DNA of 21,246 bases from Euryarchaeota archaeon UBA538 (GCA_002499325.1 DALC01000091.1:1-21246); one strand, 5' to 3'; numbered from the stretch's first letter, positions 7,919-16,126 are shown. A program made the numbers and translations. The notes: generated by a model from the sequence alone, not told the origin.

Positions 7919-8161
7919 TCAACGGGATAGCTGTATCGCAGAACCTATGTTTGCTACCTCTGAAACCGGGACGGACAACAGTCCATCTGCAGTCGGCCAA
8001 GGAAGGAACTTGGGGTCTATTCCATGGTCTATTACAACCAGAAGAGCAACAATTGAGCCGGTATCCATATCTAAGCTGAAATCTGCCATCGTTCCAAGCT
8101 TATCGCTTGAAGCATCCAATACATCCCTGCCGAGGAGCTCTCTGCCGAATGTTGTTGGCAT
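7919..8161 (-). CDS. PRC-barrel domain protein coupled to CDC48
   Basis: This 80-residue protein is essentially one PRC-barrel: FGRELLGRDVLDASSDKLGTM at the front, then strands with the DMDTG turn and the IVALLVVIDHGID strand. PRC-barrels are small beta-barrels used in RNA processing (RimM), photosynthetic reaction centres and archaeal cell-division assembly factors (CdpB proteins of haloarchaea). Which role applies here cannot be told from sequence. A GTG start at 8170 is possible on paper, but it lies inside the ribosome site GAGGTGG (8167-8173). The ATG at 8161 is five bases downstream of that site and is chosen. The site overlaps the CDC48 stop codon, so the two proteins are probably made together in linked amounts. 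Confidence 0.85.
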   Translation of the reverse strand: MPTTFGRELLGRDVLDASSDKLGTMADFSLDMDTGSIVALLVVIDHGIDPKFLPWPTADGLLSVPVSEVANIGSAIQLSR

Positions 8162-8166
8162 GTTTT

Positions 8167-8173
8167 CCACCTC
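8167..8173 (-). promoter_or_regulatory. Ribosome-binding site overlapping the CDC48 stop codon
   Basis: The minus strand reads TGAGGTGG, with the TGA being the CDC48 stop (8172-8174) and GAGGTGG a close match to the GGAGGTGATC consensus, five bases before the ATG at 8161. It decides the start of the PRC-barrel gene and implies translational coupling. Confidence 0.8.
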
Positions 8174-10397
8174 ATACAGATTCTATTCCTGCAAGACTGT
8201 CAGGAAGCCTTCTAACTGACTGCAGACCACTAGTGAGGAGATCTTCCATCCTGTTGTAATAGAGCATCATCTCATCGGTAACAGTGGGCCTGACTCTTTC
8301 GACTGCTTCTTCGAAGTGCTTCTTACTCACCGTTTTCCTGTCCGCCCTCATAGCGATAAGTCCCGCTTCCCTACAAACTGCTTCGATATCTGCACCGGTA
8401 TAATTCTCAAGCTTAGACGCTATCTCATCAAGCGAGAATTTTCCAAGAGGCATATTTTCTGTATGAATCTCCAAAATTGCCTTTAGTGCCTCTGGATCGG
8501 GAGGAGGAACATGCATTACTCTCTCAAATCTTCCACTTCTCAGAAGAGCTGGATCAATCATTTCTGGACGGTTAGTGGCTGCAACAACAATCACTCCTTC
8601 CATTCCCTCAACCCCATCCATGCTACTCAGCAACTGATTCACCACTCTGTTAGTGACATCAGAGCCTTCTCCCGAACTAGTTCTCCTAATTCCAGCTATA
8701 CTCTCAAACTCGTCCAAGAAGATGATCGAAGGACTAGACTGCTTTGCCTTCTTGAATACCTCCCTAACGGCTTTCTCCGAATCACCGACCCACTTGGATA
8801 TTAGCTCTGGCCCCTTAATGGTGATAAAGTTGGCCTTGGCCTCATTGGCTATTGCCTTGGCAAGTAGTGTTTTACCTGTCCCTGGGGCACCAAACAGTAC
8901 TATTCCTCTGGGTGGATTAATACCAAAGTGTTCGAATAATTCTGGCTTGGTAAGTGGCCACTCAATACTTTCCTTGAGTCTATCTTTGATCTCTTTTAGC
9001 CCTCCCACTTCGTCCCAAGATACCTCAGGTACCTCCAAGTAAATTTCCCTAAGAGCGCTTGGCTCGACTTCCTTGATAGCCATCCTGAAATCGGCCATAA
9101 TTACTGCCATCTTTTCCAGTACCTCTGGAGGGATCTGCTCCTCTTCTAGATCTATTTCGGGTAGGTACCTTCTGAGGGCCTTCATTGCGGACTCTCTAAC
9201 AAGCGCTGAGATGTCCGCCCCTACGAATCCATGGGTATTGTCAAGTAGCCATTCTACGTCGAAATCATCACTTATTGGCATTCCGCGTGTGTGGATTCCA
9301 ATTATCTCAGCTCTTCCATTCTTGTCTGGAACACCAATCTCTATCTCACGGTCAAATCTTCCGGGCCTTCTGAGAGCTGGATCGATAGCGTCCTGCCTGT
9401 TAGTGGCGCCTATGACAACAACATTGTCTCTGCCCTGCATTCCATCAAGTAAGGTCAGTAATTGAGCAACCACCCTTCTCTCCACTTCTCCACTTACATC
9501 TTCTCTCTTAGGAGCAATGCTATCTAGCTCGTCTATGAAAATTATAGCTGGAGTGTTGGCTGCCGCCTCCTCAAATATTTCTCTTAACTGCTTCTCACTT
9601 TCTCCGTAATACTTCGAGATGATCTCAGGACCATTGATGGAAGTGAAATGTGCATTGGTCTCTGATGCTACAGCCTTGGCGATGAGGGTTTTTCCAGTAC
9701 CTGGAGGACCGTGAAGTAATACTCCTCTTGGAGGGTCTATTCCTAATCTCCTGAATAAAATGGGATGTTTGAGAGGGAGTTCTATCATCTCTCTGACCTT
9801 CTGTAGCTGGTCGCCCAGACCGCCTATGTCCTCATAGGAAATTGTCTGAACATCCCCCTGCTCTTCCTCGTCGACTGCATCTTCTTTGATCACGATATCA
9901 GTATCTGGTAAGACCTGGACGATACCTTTGGGCTTGGTTGAGACAATTGCAAATGGGAGAGCTTCCGCGAATAGAGTCATCCCTGGGATGAATATCCTAT
10001 CACCAGCTACAACTGGCCTCTTGTTGAGTCCCCTGCGTGCGAATCCCTCTATTCCGGGACCGAATCTTACCTTCTGCTGCTTAGCCATGACAGGGCTGAG
10101 AACTAGTCTCTGGCATGGCTGTGTCTCGACTTTCTTGATGTCAACTCTATCACCGAGACTGACTCCGGCGTTCTTACGGATGATTCCATCCACCCTTATT
10201 ACCCCGAGATTAGCATCTTCTGGTCTACACCTCCAGACAATCGCAGCAGTTTTTCTCTCACCAGAGACCTCAATAATGTCTCCCGGTTTGAGGTTCAAAT
10301 CATTATCAAATGGGACTCTCGCTCTACCATGTCCGACGTCGCTCGGTATGGCCTTAGCCACTCTAAGTGTAAGGGAATCAGAATTGTCATCGGTCAT
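8172..10397 (-). CDS. cdc48: CDC48/VCP-type two-ring AAA+ ATPase
   Basis: The 741-residue protein has the full archaeal CDC48/VAT layout. A double-psi barrel N-domain spans about 8-90 and a second N subdomain about 95-175. An AAA D1 domain follows with Walker A GPPGTGKT at 230-237, Walker B with D289/E290, pore KYYGE at 262-266 and arginine-finger motif RRPGRFD at 343-349. The AAA D2 domain has Walker A GAPGTGKT at 503-510, Walker B D562/E563, pore KWVGDS at 535-540 and SGRFER at 621-626. It should form a hexamer that unfolds or extracts proteins by ATP hydrolysis, often feeding the proteasome. The D2 Walker B runs on as DEFES, not the common DEFDS. The tail lacks the Hyd-Tyr-X proteasome-docking end and finishes GIESV. 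AGGAG lies nine bases before the ATG. The PRC-barrel gene follows directly; the ALDH gene is divergent. Confidence 0.97.
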   Translation of the reverse strand: MTDDNSDSLTLRVAKAIPSDVGHGRARVPFDNDLNLKPGDIIEVSGERKTAAIVWRCRPEDANLGVIRVDGIIRKNAGVSLGDRVDIKKVETQPCQRLVLSPVMAKQQKVRFGPGIEGFARRGLNKRPVVAGDRIFIPGMTLFAEALPFAIVSTKPKGIVQVLPDTDIVIKEDAVDEEEQGDVQTISYEDIGGLGDQLQKVREMIELPLKHPILFRRLGIDPPRGVLLHGPPGTGKTLIAKAVASETNAHFTSINGPEIISKYYGESEKQLREIFEEAAANTPAIIFIDELDSIAPKREDVSGEVERRVVAQLLTLLDGMQGRDNVVVIGATNRQDAIDPALRRPGRFDREIEIGVPDKNGRAEIIGIHTRGMPISDDFDVEWLLDNTHGFVGADISALVRESAMKALRRYLPEIDLEEEQIPPEVLEKMAVIMADFRMAIKEVEPSALREIYLEVPEVSWDEVGGLKEIKDRLKESIEWPLTKPELFEHFGINPPRGIVLFGAPGTGKTLLAKAIANEAKANFITIKGPELISKWVGDSEKAVREVFKKAKQSSPSIIFLDEFESIAGIRRTSSGEGSDVTNRVVNQLLSSMDGVEGMEGVIVVAATNRPEMIDPALLRSGRFERVMHVPPPDPEALKAILEIHTENMPLGKFSLDEIASKLENYTGADIEAVCREAGLIAMRADRKTVSKKHFEEAVERVRPTVTDEMMLYYNRMEDLLTSGLQSVRRLPDSLAGIESV

Positions 10398-10447
10398 GTT
10401 CTTAGGCTCCTAGCGGACACACCTCAATAGCCACATTAGTTAAACCC

Positions 10448-10480
10448 ACCAATCAAAGTATGTCAAATATTGCGATTGGT
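10448..10480. promoter_or_regulatory. Divergent promoter with inverted repeat between cdc48 and ALDH
   Basis: ACCAATC at 10448-10454 and GATTGGT at 10474-10480 are exact inverted repeats separated by 19 bases, with centres 26 bp apart (about two and a half helical turns). The spacer contains AAATATT (10465-10471), a candidate TATA element about 30 bases before the ALDH ATG. The arrangement suits a dimeric regulator covering a promoter, but it could also be chance. Confidence 0.4.
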
Positions 10481-10500
10481 TATCAGAACGATGCGCCTCG

Positions 10501-12168
10501 ATGAGTAGCATTATGTCTATTGGGCGATTCGGTACATACATGACTCATGTGCTGGAAACTGGCTTCGAGATAATGAAAAAAGAAAATCCAAACGGTAGCC
10601 CTGCGATCAGAGGATACAATATTATCGCAGGAAGGCTTTGTAATTCGGGCGATGGTAGGACATTCACAAGTAAAAATCCAGCCTGGTTGGAAGATACTTT
10701 GGGAGAATTCCCCCTCTCCACCAAGGAAGATGTGCATGATGCCCTTCGGGCGGCTCGAGAGGCGTTTCCGTCTTGGTCTTCCACCCCTGCTCCCACCAGG
10801 GGCCAAGTTATCGGAAACATGGGCAGATTATTGATGGAGAGGAAAGAAGATCTTGTTCGCTTACAAGCACGAGAAATTGGGAAGACAATGAAGGAATGTG
10901 GAGGAGAGATTCAGGAGGCTATCGATACTTGTCTATTCTTCCAATCAGAGGGAAGAAGATTGTATGGACAGACGGTCAATTCAGAACTTCCTGACAAAGA
11001 GCTGTTCACGTACAGGAGGCCGTTGGGCGTTTGTGGGATCATCAATGCTTCTAATTTCCCCTCAGCCGTTCCTTTCTGGAAGATGATTCCTGCGATAATG
11101 TGTGGAAACACATGCGTATGGAAGTCCCCTCAGGATTCTCCTCTACTTTCTTTCGCTCTAGCACGAATAATGCACGAGGCCGGTCTTCCAGATGGTGTCA
11201 TAAATCTAATACATGGAAAGGGAAGTGGCGCTGGACAGTATCTTGTAGATTCAGCAGACTTAGGGATGGTAGACAAAATCTCATTCACTGGGAGTACCCC
11301 AGTGGGGAAAATGATTGGCGAGACTTGTGGGAGGAACCTTGTGAGTGCATCTCTAGAGCTGGGTGGAAAGAATCCCCTGGTAGTGATGCCTTCAGCTAAT
11401 ATTGAAAATGCTGTCGAAGGAGCCTATTGGGCCGGCTTCGGAACTGCTGGTCAAAGGTGTACGAGTCTTGGGAACCTGATAGTACACGAAGACGTTTATG
11501 ATGAGTTCATGTCCAAGTTTATGGATAAGGTTTCAACTACTCAGATAGGAGATTCAATGCGTCATGAAGGGGTTCTTTACGGTTCTATGATTTCTGAGAA
11601 ATATGGAGAAGACTTCCTCAAGGGGTTAGAGATTTGTGAAAAAGATGGAGCTGTTAAATTATGGGGATCTGGCAGAATCACAAATCAAAATCTTCCTGAT
11701 GGATTCCATGGGGATGCGGATGAAGGGGTGTACATGTGGCCACATGTGTATGAGAATGTCACTGAAGATATGGAATGCTTCCATGAGGAAATTTTCGGTC
11801 CCGTTGTCACAGTAGTCAAGGCAAGAGACTTTGATGATGCCCTTCGCTTGGCTAATGCTTCTCCGTTTGGACTCTCTAGTGCTTGCTATACAAATGATAG
11901 GCTGGAGGCTTTCAGATTCAAGACTGGGATTAAGGCTGGAATGACCGGAATAAACAACTCAACTACAGGTGCGGAGGCTCACCTTCCCTTTGGAGGGGTG
12001 AAGGAAAGCGGGAATGGAAGTCGGGAGTCTGGGATATGGGTAATCGAGTCATACTCTTATTGGCATGCAGTTAATGATGAGCTCTCTGGTAAGCTACAGT
12101 TGGCACAGATGGACGTAGAAGAAATAGAGATGGAAGAAGCCGAGGCGGACTACTCTGGGCTAGCTTAG
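10501..12168 (+). CDS. NAD(P)-dependent aldehyde dehydrogenase, ALDH7-like
   Basis: This is a full ALDH superfamily protein of 555 residues that oxidises an aldehyde to the acid. The catalytic residues are present: N185 in INASNFPS, K208 in VWKSP, E286 in LELGGKNP and C320 in GTAGQRCT; the EEIFGPVV motif is at 429-436. The GTAGQRCTS and NSTTGAEAHLPFGGVKESG stretches resemble ALDH7 (alpha-aminoadipate semialdehyde dehydrogenase) and related semialdehyde enzymes, so an amino-acid degradation substrate is plausible but unproven. Starts at 10501, 10513, 10540 or 10573 are all possible. I keep 10501 because an AAATATT box lies about 30 bases upstream, as for leaderless mRNA, though ALDH similarity only starts near residue 36. 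The last 20 residues are unusually acidic (VEEIEMEEAEAD). The stop interlocks (TTAG) with the convergent zinc-ribbon gene. Confidence 0.93.
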   Translation: MSSIMSIGRFGTYMTHVLETGFEIMKKENPNGSPAIRGYNIIAGRLCNSGDGRTFTSKNPAWLEDTLGEFPLSTKEDVHDALRAAREAFPSWSSTPAPTRGQVIGNMGRLLMERKEDLVRLQAREIGKTMKECGGEIQEAIDTCLFFQSEGRRLYGQTVNSELPDKELFTYRRPLGVCGIINASNFPSAVPFWKMIPAIMCGNTCVWKSPQDSPLLSFALARIMHEAGLPDGVINLIHGKGSGAGQYLVDSADLGMVDKISFTGSTPVGKMIGETCGRNLVSASLELGGKNPLVVMPSANIENAVEGAYWAGFGTAGQRCTSLGNLIVHEDVYDEFMSKFMDKVSTTQIGDSMRHEGVLYGSMISEKYGEDFLKGLEICEKDGAVKLWGSGRITNQNLPDGFHGDADEGVYMWPHVYENVTEDMECFHEEIFGPVVTVVKARDFDDALRLANASPFGLSSACYTNDRLEAFRFKTGIKAGMTGINNSTTGAEAHLPFGGVKESGNGSRESGIWVIESYSYWHAVNDELSGKLQLAQMDVEEIEMEEAEADYSGLA

Positions 12169-12302
12169 AGGAGTATCTCGCCACATTCTGGGCATGCTAA
12201 GCCTGGAAGCCACGCTCCTGGAAGATAGCCACATTTGTGGCAAACCGATGTCTCCAATCCGTGTTCATCCATGTTTTTTACACGCAGAGTCTCGCATTTC
12301 AT
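12165..12302 (-). CDS. 45-residue zinc-ribbon microprotein
   Basis: The frame encodes a short protein, starting MKCETLRVKN, with two CxxC knuckles, CHKC at 21-24 and CPEC at 38-41, spaced by 13 residues with glycine and proline turns (GYLPGAWLPGLA). This is the pattern of a rubredoxin-like or zinc-ribbon fold binding one zinc or iron ion; a further Cys is at position 3. The frame is open upstream to 12425, but the upstream part is low in pattern and overlaps the succinate dehydrogenase start, so the ATG at 12302 is preferred. No Shine-Dalgarno sequence is seen; it may be leaderless. The stop TAA shares four bases with the ALDH stop. The partner and function are unknown. Confidence 0.65.
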   Translation of the reverse strand: MKCETLRVKNMDEHGLETSVCHKCGYLPGAWLPGLACPECGEILL

Positions 12303-12327
12303 TCTTGTGTGTATTGGAATTTGCCCG

Positions 12328-12339
12328 AAGCAATTGCTT
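12328..12339. promoter_or_regulatory. 12-bp perfect palindrome in the sdh divergent promoter region
   Basis: AAGCAATTGCTT is its own reverse complement. It lies between the divergent zinc-ribbon gene (ATG at 12302) and the succinate dehydrogenase anchor gene (ATG at 12376), a plausible place for an operator or core promoter element. A 12-bp palindrome is expected a few times by chance in a window of this size, so support is limited. Confidence 0.3.
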
Positions 12340-12375
12340 AAGGGGCCCGTCCGTGCCCTAGGTACAGGGGCTATC

Positions 12376-13200
12376 ATGGCTAACTGGGACCGAGACCATC
12401 TTAGTTCACTTGGCGTTAATGTCAAGTTGCCTCTGAGGAAAGGTTTCGCGAGAACTCAAAGGATAGATAACTGGTGGACTGAGCCATTCTGGATGGCAAG
12501 TGCACTGACGATTGCTGTCTTATACACCGGAATGAGGGTGTTGATTTGGGATGGAGACATCCAATACGATAATCACAGAGTGACCTCCCCTATATTCTCT
12601 CCAGATGTACTACATCTACTACACATTACAAACCACCCGGGGTGGATGAATTCTGCAATGTTGATTCTATGGATCCCTTTTGGATTCAGAGGGACCTGCT
12701 ATTACATGAGAAGAGTTTACCACAGGACATTTTTCCAAAATCCAACAGGTTGTATGATTGCGAAACCAGAGTTGAACTATGCAATCGGTTACAAAGGCGA
12801 GAAAGGCCTCTTCATACTAAATAACATCCACAGATACATGCTTTATCTCGCGATACTAATTCTCTCTGTGAAATTCTATGACGTTATACTAACAACTAAG
12901 TTTTCTGATGGTTCAAGAGCAATCTCTATCGGAACCTTGATCCTCGGTATTGAGTCATTCCTACTCCTCATGTATGTTACATCATGCCATGCATTTAGAC
13001 ATTTATTCGGAGGGGGGATGAATAGGTGGAGAGGAGGATTATCGGGTGTTTTTGGATCTCTCTACAGGACGATTAGTAAGGTGAACGTCCATCATTCATT
13101 TTGGTTCTGGACAAGTCTTGCTATGGTTTTTCTAGGAGACTTGTTTGTGCTTGCTGTAGCTGAAGACATTCTAAGCGATCAGATACTACTGGAGTGGTAA
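12376..13200 (+). CDS. sdhC: Succinate dehydrogenase cytochrome b membrane anchor
   Basis: The 274-residue protein has five membrane helices, near residues 36-57, 88-108, 147-171, 185-205 and 239-262, as in single-subunit, five-helix anchors. Candidate haem ligands are histidines in LLHITNHPGW (80-90), NIHRYM (150-155), SCHAFRHLFGG (203-213) and VHHSFWFW (238-245). The segments FGFRGTCYYMRRVYHRTFF and CHAFRHLFGG recall the anchors of actinobacterial-type succinate dehydrogenases. It holds the FeS subunit at the membrane and passes electrons to quinone. I choose the ATG at 12376; the frame runs open to 12235 but the extra residues cross the divergent promoter region. The flavoprotein gene starts one base after its stop. 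Family assignment rests on the operon as well as these motifs. Confidence 0.87.
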   Translation: MANWDRDHLSSLGVNVKLPLRKGFARTQRIDNWWTEPFWMASALTIAVLYTGMRVLIWDGDIQYDNHRVTSPIFSPDVLHLLHITNHPGWMNSAMLILWIPFGFRGTCYYMRRVYHRTFFQNPTGCMIAKPELNYAIGYKGEKGLFILNNIHRYMLYLAILILSVKFYDVILTTKFSDGSRAISIGTLILGIESFLLLMYVTSCHAFRHLFGGGMNRWRGGLSGVFGSLYRTISKVNVHHSFWFWTSLAMVFLGDLFVLAVAEDILSDQILLEW

Positions 13201-13201
13201 A

Positions 13202-15034
13202 ATGGATGGAAATTACGCAACTCACGAGTATGACGTTGTAGTAATAGGGGCAGGTGGAGCAGGATTAAGAGCGGCTATCGAAGCTAGCTCTTCAGGAGCC
13301 AGTGTCGCAATTATATCCAAGTCGATGCTAGGGAAGGCGCACACAGTGATGGCCGAGGGAGGAGCGGCCGCGGCTTTGGCTAACAAAGATGAACGGGATT
13401 CATGGAAGACCCACTTTCGAGATACGATGAAAGGGGGGAAATACCTGAATGATTGGAGGATGGCTAAAATTCATGCCCAACAAGCACCAGATAGGATAAG
13501 GGAGCTTGAGCAATGGGGCGCGGTATTTGATAGAACGCCCAAGGGACTAACAAGTCAAAGGAACTTTGGAGGCCACACATATCCACGCCTGGCACACATT
13601 GGAGACGCAACGGGATTAGAACTAATCAGGACTCTTCAACAAAGAGGCATTCACATGGGGATGGATGTTTTCATGGAGTTCACGGTAAGAAAGCTCTTCA
13701 AGAAAGATGGTAAAGTGATTGGATGCTTTTCGTACAGTAGAAACGATGGTTCATTCCATGTTTTCAAGGCCAAATCAATAATCCTCGCTACGGGCGGTGC
13801 TACTAGATGCTGGGAGGTTTGCTCTGGCTCATGGGAATATACTGGTGAAGGCTTTGCACTGGCGTACTGGGCCGGTGCTCAAATGGGAGACATGGAGTTC
13901 ATTCAATTCCATCCCACAGGAATGATCTGGCCTAAATCAGTCAAAGGCATTCTTGTCACCGAAGGCGTTAGAGGGGAAGGGGGGATGCTCAGGAATTCAG
14001 AGGGAGACAGATTCATGTTCCAGTATGTCCCAGAGATGTATAAGGATGAGTTTGCAGATACGGAAAAGGAAGCTCTTGAGTGGGTTGATGAGGTTGTTTC
14101 TGGAAAACTAGCAACCAAGAGAAGACCGCCTGAGTTATTGACCAGAGACGTGGTTGCAAAGGCTATCAACAGTGAAAGAGATGCTGGAAGAGCATCTGAA
14201 CATGGAGGAGCGTATCTTGATATATCCTGGAGAGACGAAGAGGAAGTGAAAAAGAAGCTACCGGGAATGTATCACCAGTTCAAGGAGCTAGCCGCTGTAG
14301 ATATAACCAAAGAACACATGGAAGTCGGACCAACAGCTCACTACGTAATGGGAGGGGTGAAAGTTGATCATGAGACTCAAGAAACTTGCATCAAAGGACT
14401 TTTCGCAGCAGGAGAAGCAGCAACAGGACTCCATGGTGCGAACCGTCTAGGAGGAAACTCTTTGTCGGATCTCATTGTTTTTGGAAAAATCGCTGGGGAA
14501 CATGCCGCAAAGTCCTCCAAGGACGTAAAGCAGTTTGCTGAAATTCCTGAAGACGAAATAAGCGAAGTGATTGCTGAAACTCTTAAGCCCCTCGATCGGA
14601 AAGAAGGGGAAAATCCAGCTACAGTGGTTTCGGAACTAAGGACTATGATGCAGAATAAGGTCGGAATTATCAGAACAAAATCTCAGTTAGAAGAGGCATT
14701 GAAAGAATTGGATGACCTTGAAATTCGTTCAGAGGGTGTATTCGGGGGGAGTGGTAAATCATACAACCCAGGATGGCATCAATCACTTGAGATCAAGGCA
14801 ATGATAGATGTTAGCAGAATGTGTACACTAGCTGCCTTGAAGAGAGAGGAAAGCAGGGGAGGACACACTAGAGATGACTTTCCAAGTCCTGATCATAACC
14901 GCTGGGGGAAGGTCAATAGTGTAATATCAATGAATGAAAAGGGGGAAATGGAAATACAATTCGAGTCATACCCCCCTATTCCTGAGGATTTGAAAATTCT
15001 CCTGGACTCAGATGATTTTCATGAGGAGGCGTAA
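13202..15034 (+). CDS. sdhA: Succinate dehydrogenase/fumarate reductase flavoprotein subunit
   Basis: This 610-residue FAD subunit oxidises succinate to fumarate in the TCA cycle, or the reverse. The Rossmann motif VVVIGAGGAGLRAA lies at 12-25. The His that carries covalent FAD is H47 in GKAHTVMAEGG. Active-site residues are visible: H237 in QFHPTG, R257 in TEGVRGEGG, H380 in PTAHYVMGG and R415 in HGANRLGGNSLSDL. The length and the GKAHTVMAEGG, RNFGGHTYPRLAHIGD and RRPPELLTRD stretches match the actinobacterial/bacterial group more than classical archaeal or mitochondrial enzymes. GGAGTGG is placed before the ATG, on the end of the anchor gene, so all three subunits are probably translated in step. 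The direction of reaction cannot be read from sequence; an aerobic marine setting would favour succinate oxidation. Confidence 0.96.
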   Translation: MDGNYATHEYDVVVIGAGGAGLRAAIEASSSGASVAIISKSMLGKAHTVMAEGGAAAALANKDERDSWKTHFRDTMKGGKYLNDWRMAKIHAQQAPDRIRELEQWGAVFDRTPKGLTSQRNFGGHTYPRLAHIGDATGLELIRTLQQRGIHMGMDVFMEFTVRKLFKKDGKVIGCFSYSRNDGSFHVFKAKSIILATGGATRCWEVCSGSWEYTGEGFALAYWAGAQMGDMEFIQFHPTGMIWPKSVKGILVTEGVRGEGGMLRNSEGDRFMFQYVPEMYKDEFADTEKEALEWVDEVVSGKLATKRRPPELLTRDVVAKAINSERDAGRASEHGGAYLDISWRDEEEVKKKLPGMYHQFKELAAVDITKEHMEVGPTAHYVMGGVKVDHETQETCIKGLFAAGEAATGLHGANRLGGNSLSDLIVFGKIAGEHAAKSSKDVKQFAEIPEDEISEVIAETLKPLDRKEGENPATVVSELRTMMQNKVGIIRTKSQLEEALKELDDLEIRSEGVFGGSGKSYNPGWHQSLEIKAMIDVSRMCTLAALKREESRGGHTRDDFPSPDHNRWGKVNSVISMNEKGEMEIQFESYPPIPEDLKILLDSDDFHEEA

Positions 15035-15036
15035 AT

Positions 15037-15798
15037 ATGCAACCCGTCACTTTTAGTGTATTTCGAGGTATGCCAGATCAGGATGGGGATCCCTTTGGCA
15101 AGATGGTCGAATATACGATTGATCTTGATGAAGGGATGGTCGTTTTGGATGCCATACACACAATACAAGCTGAGATAGCCCCAGACCTTGCTTGTAGATG
15201 GAACTGTAAAGCCGGGAAGTGTGGGTCCTGTAGCGCCGAAGTTAACGGTAAGTCTAGATTGATGTGCATGACCAGGATGGATGATATTCTCGAAGAAACT
15301 CCTGAGGGCGAGCCAGTGGTAATCAGGCCCATGCAGACTTTTCCACTGATTCGGGATTTAGTCAGTGACACGACATGGGCGTACGAGACAGAAAGGAAAA
15401 TTGAGCCAATAAGCGGATCCGAAGAGGTGGATTGGGAATACTACCAACATGAAGCAGATAGAATTCAAGAGTTTCGATCCTGCATAGAGTGCATGCTGTG
15501 TGTGAATACATGTCATGTAATGAGGGAGCATCAGAAATTTGATGAGTTCGCTGGGCCGAGATTCTTTGTCAGACTGGCTAGCCTCGAAATGCATCCTCTA
15601 GACACCAAAAGTAGAATACCAGAGATTAAGGAGGACTTCGGTATTGATTATTGTAATATCACGGGGTGCTGTTCTGCAGTGTGCCCCGCTGGAATAAACA
15701 TCAGAGAGAATGCGATAATTCCCCTCAAAGAAAGAGTGGTTACCGAATTCTACGATCCGATTGCGATTATTGGCAAAAAACTCGGTTTAAGGAGCTAA
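15037..15798 (+). CDS. sdhB: Succinate dehydrogenase iron-sulfur subunit
   Basis: This 253-residue electron-transfer subunit links FAD to the membrane anchor. A ferredoxin-like N-domain holds the [2Fe-2S] cysteines C57, C62, C65 and C77. The C-domain has CIECMLCVNTCH (C149, C152, C155, C159) and CNITGCCSAVCP (C206, C212, C216). By the usual scheme C149/C152/C155/C216 bind the [4Fe-4S] cluster and C159/C206/C212 the [3Fe-4S] cluster. An additional cysteine, C211, sits next to C212; a CC pair here and the SCIECMLC, CHVMREH and EMHPLDT stretches are features I associate with the actinobacterial-type enzyme. GAGGAGG lies seven bases before the ATG, within the end of sdhA. It is the last gene of the operon; a T-rich tract follows. 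Confidence 0.96.
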   Translation: MQPVTFSVFRGMPDQDGDPFGKMVEYTIDLDEGMVVLDAIHTIQAEIAPDLACRWNCKAGKCGSCSAEVNGKSRLMCMTRMDDILEETPEGEPVVIRPMQTFPLIRDLVSDTTWAYETERKIEPISGSEEVDWEYYQHEADRIQEFRSCIECMLCVNTCHVMREHQKFDEFAGPRFFVRLASLEMHPLDTKSRIPEIKEDFGIDYCNITGCCSAVCPAGINIRENAIIPLKERVVTEFYDPIAIIGKKLGLRS

Positions 15799-15824
15799 GC
15801 AATCCTGTCGCTGTTAGTTATGCT

Positions 15825-15844
15825 AGTTTGTTCTTACTTCTTTA
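15825..15844 (+). terminator. T-rich archaeal-type terminator after sdhB
   Basis: The 49-base gap between the sdhB stop and the convergent MC1 stop holds a T-rich run on the plus strand (TAGTTTGTTCTTACTTCTTT) without a clear hairpin. Archaeal RNA polymerase stops on such tracts, so this is the likely end of the sdh transcript. Confidence 0.45.
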
Positions 15845-15847
15845 ACC

Positions 15848-16111
15848 CTAAAGACGCTTAATTCCGGTCTTCTTGACATTGGCCTTCCAGATCTTATCTG
15901 GAAGGTAAGCTGGACCGCCGGCGCCTTTGGATTCGAGAGTCCTCCAGCCTTCGAAACAGTGCACTCTGTTGGTGCCTCGCTCTCTCAAATCGATGTTTGT
16001 GTGCCCCCTTCGGGCTGCTTTTAGTGCGGCTCCTCTTGGTTGGCTGTTGACAAACACCTGGCTTGTGTCCTCTCCATTTTCCATTAGTACGAAGTACTTC
16101 TTTCCTGACAT
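15848..16111 (-). CDS. MC1-family archaeal chromatin protein
   Basis: The 87-residue, strongly basic protein matches the monomeric chromosomal protein MC1 along its length. It opens with KKYFVLMENGEDTSQVF, then PRGAALKAARRG, the LRERGTNRVHCFEGW core, the GPAYLPDKIW loop and a Lys-rich end. MC1 binds DNA without sequence specificity, prefers and induces sharp bends, and packs the chromosome. It is best known from Methanosarcina and haloarchaea at about 93 residues, so the length fits. GGAGGT at 16121-16126 sits nine bases before the ATG and supports high expression. It stands alone on the minus strand, after the Lrp-domain gene but separated by a likely terminator. The fit rests on remembered MC1 sequences and is strong. 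Confidence 0.88.
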   Translation of the reverse strand: MSGKKYFVLMENGEDTSQVFVNSQPRGAALKAARRGHTNIDLRERGTNRVHCFEGWRTLESKGAGGPAYLPDKIWKANVKKTGIKRL

Positions 16112-16120
16112 TTTCAGTAT

Positions 16121-16126
16121 ACCTCC
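16121..16126 (-). promoter_or_regulatory. Consensus ribosome-binding site of the MC1 gene
   Basis: GGAGGT on the minus strand, nine bases before the ATG at 16111, is a full match to the anti-Shine-Dalgarno core. It fits an abundantly made chromatin protein. Confidence 0.65.

Noticed and set aside
7896-8219. 107-codon plus-strand frame over the PRC-barrel gene
   Set aside because: The minus frame has a recognisable PRC-barrel and a consensus ribosome site; this frame has neither.
9886-10413. 175-codon frame on the plus strand opposite the CDC48 N-domain
   Set aside because: Antisense to a strongly conserved gene, with Ser/Thr/Leu-rich content and no motif.
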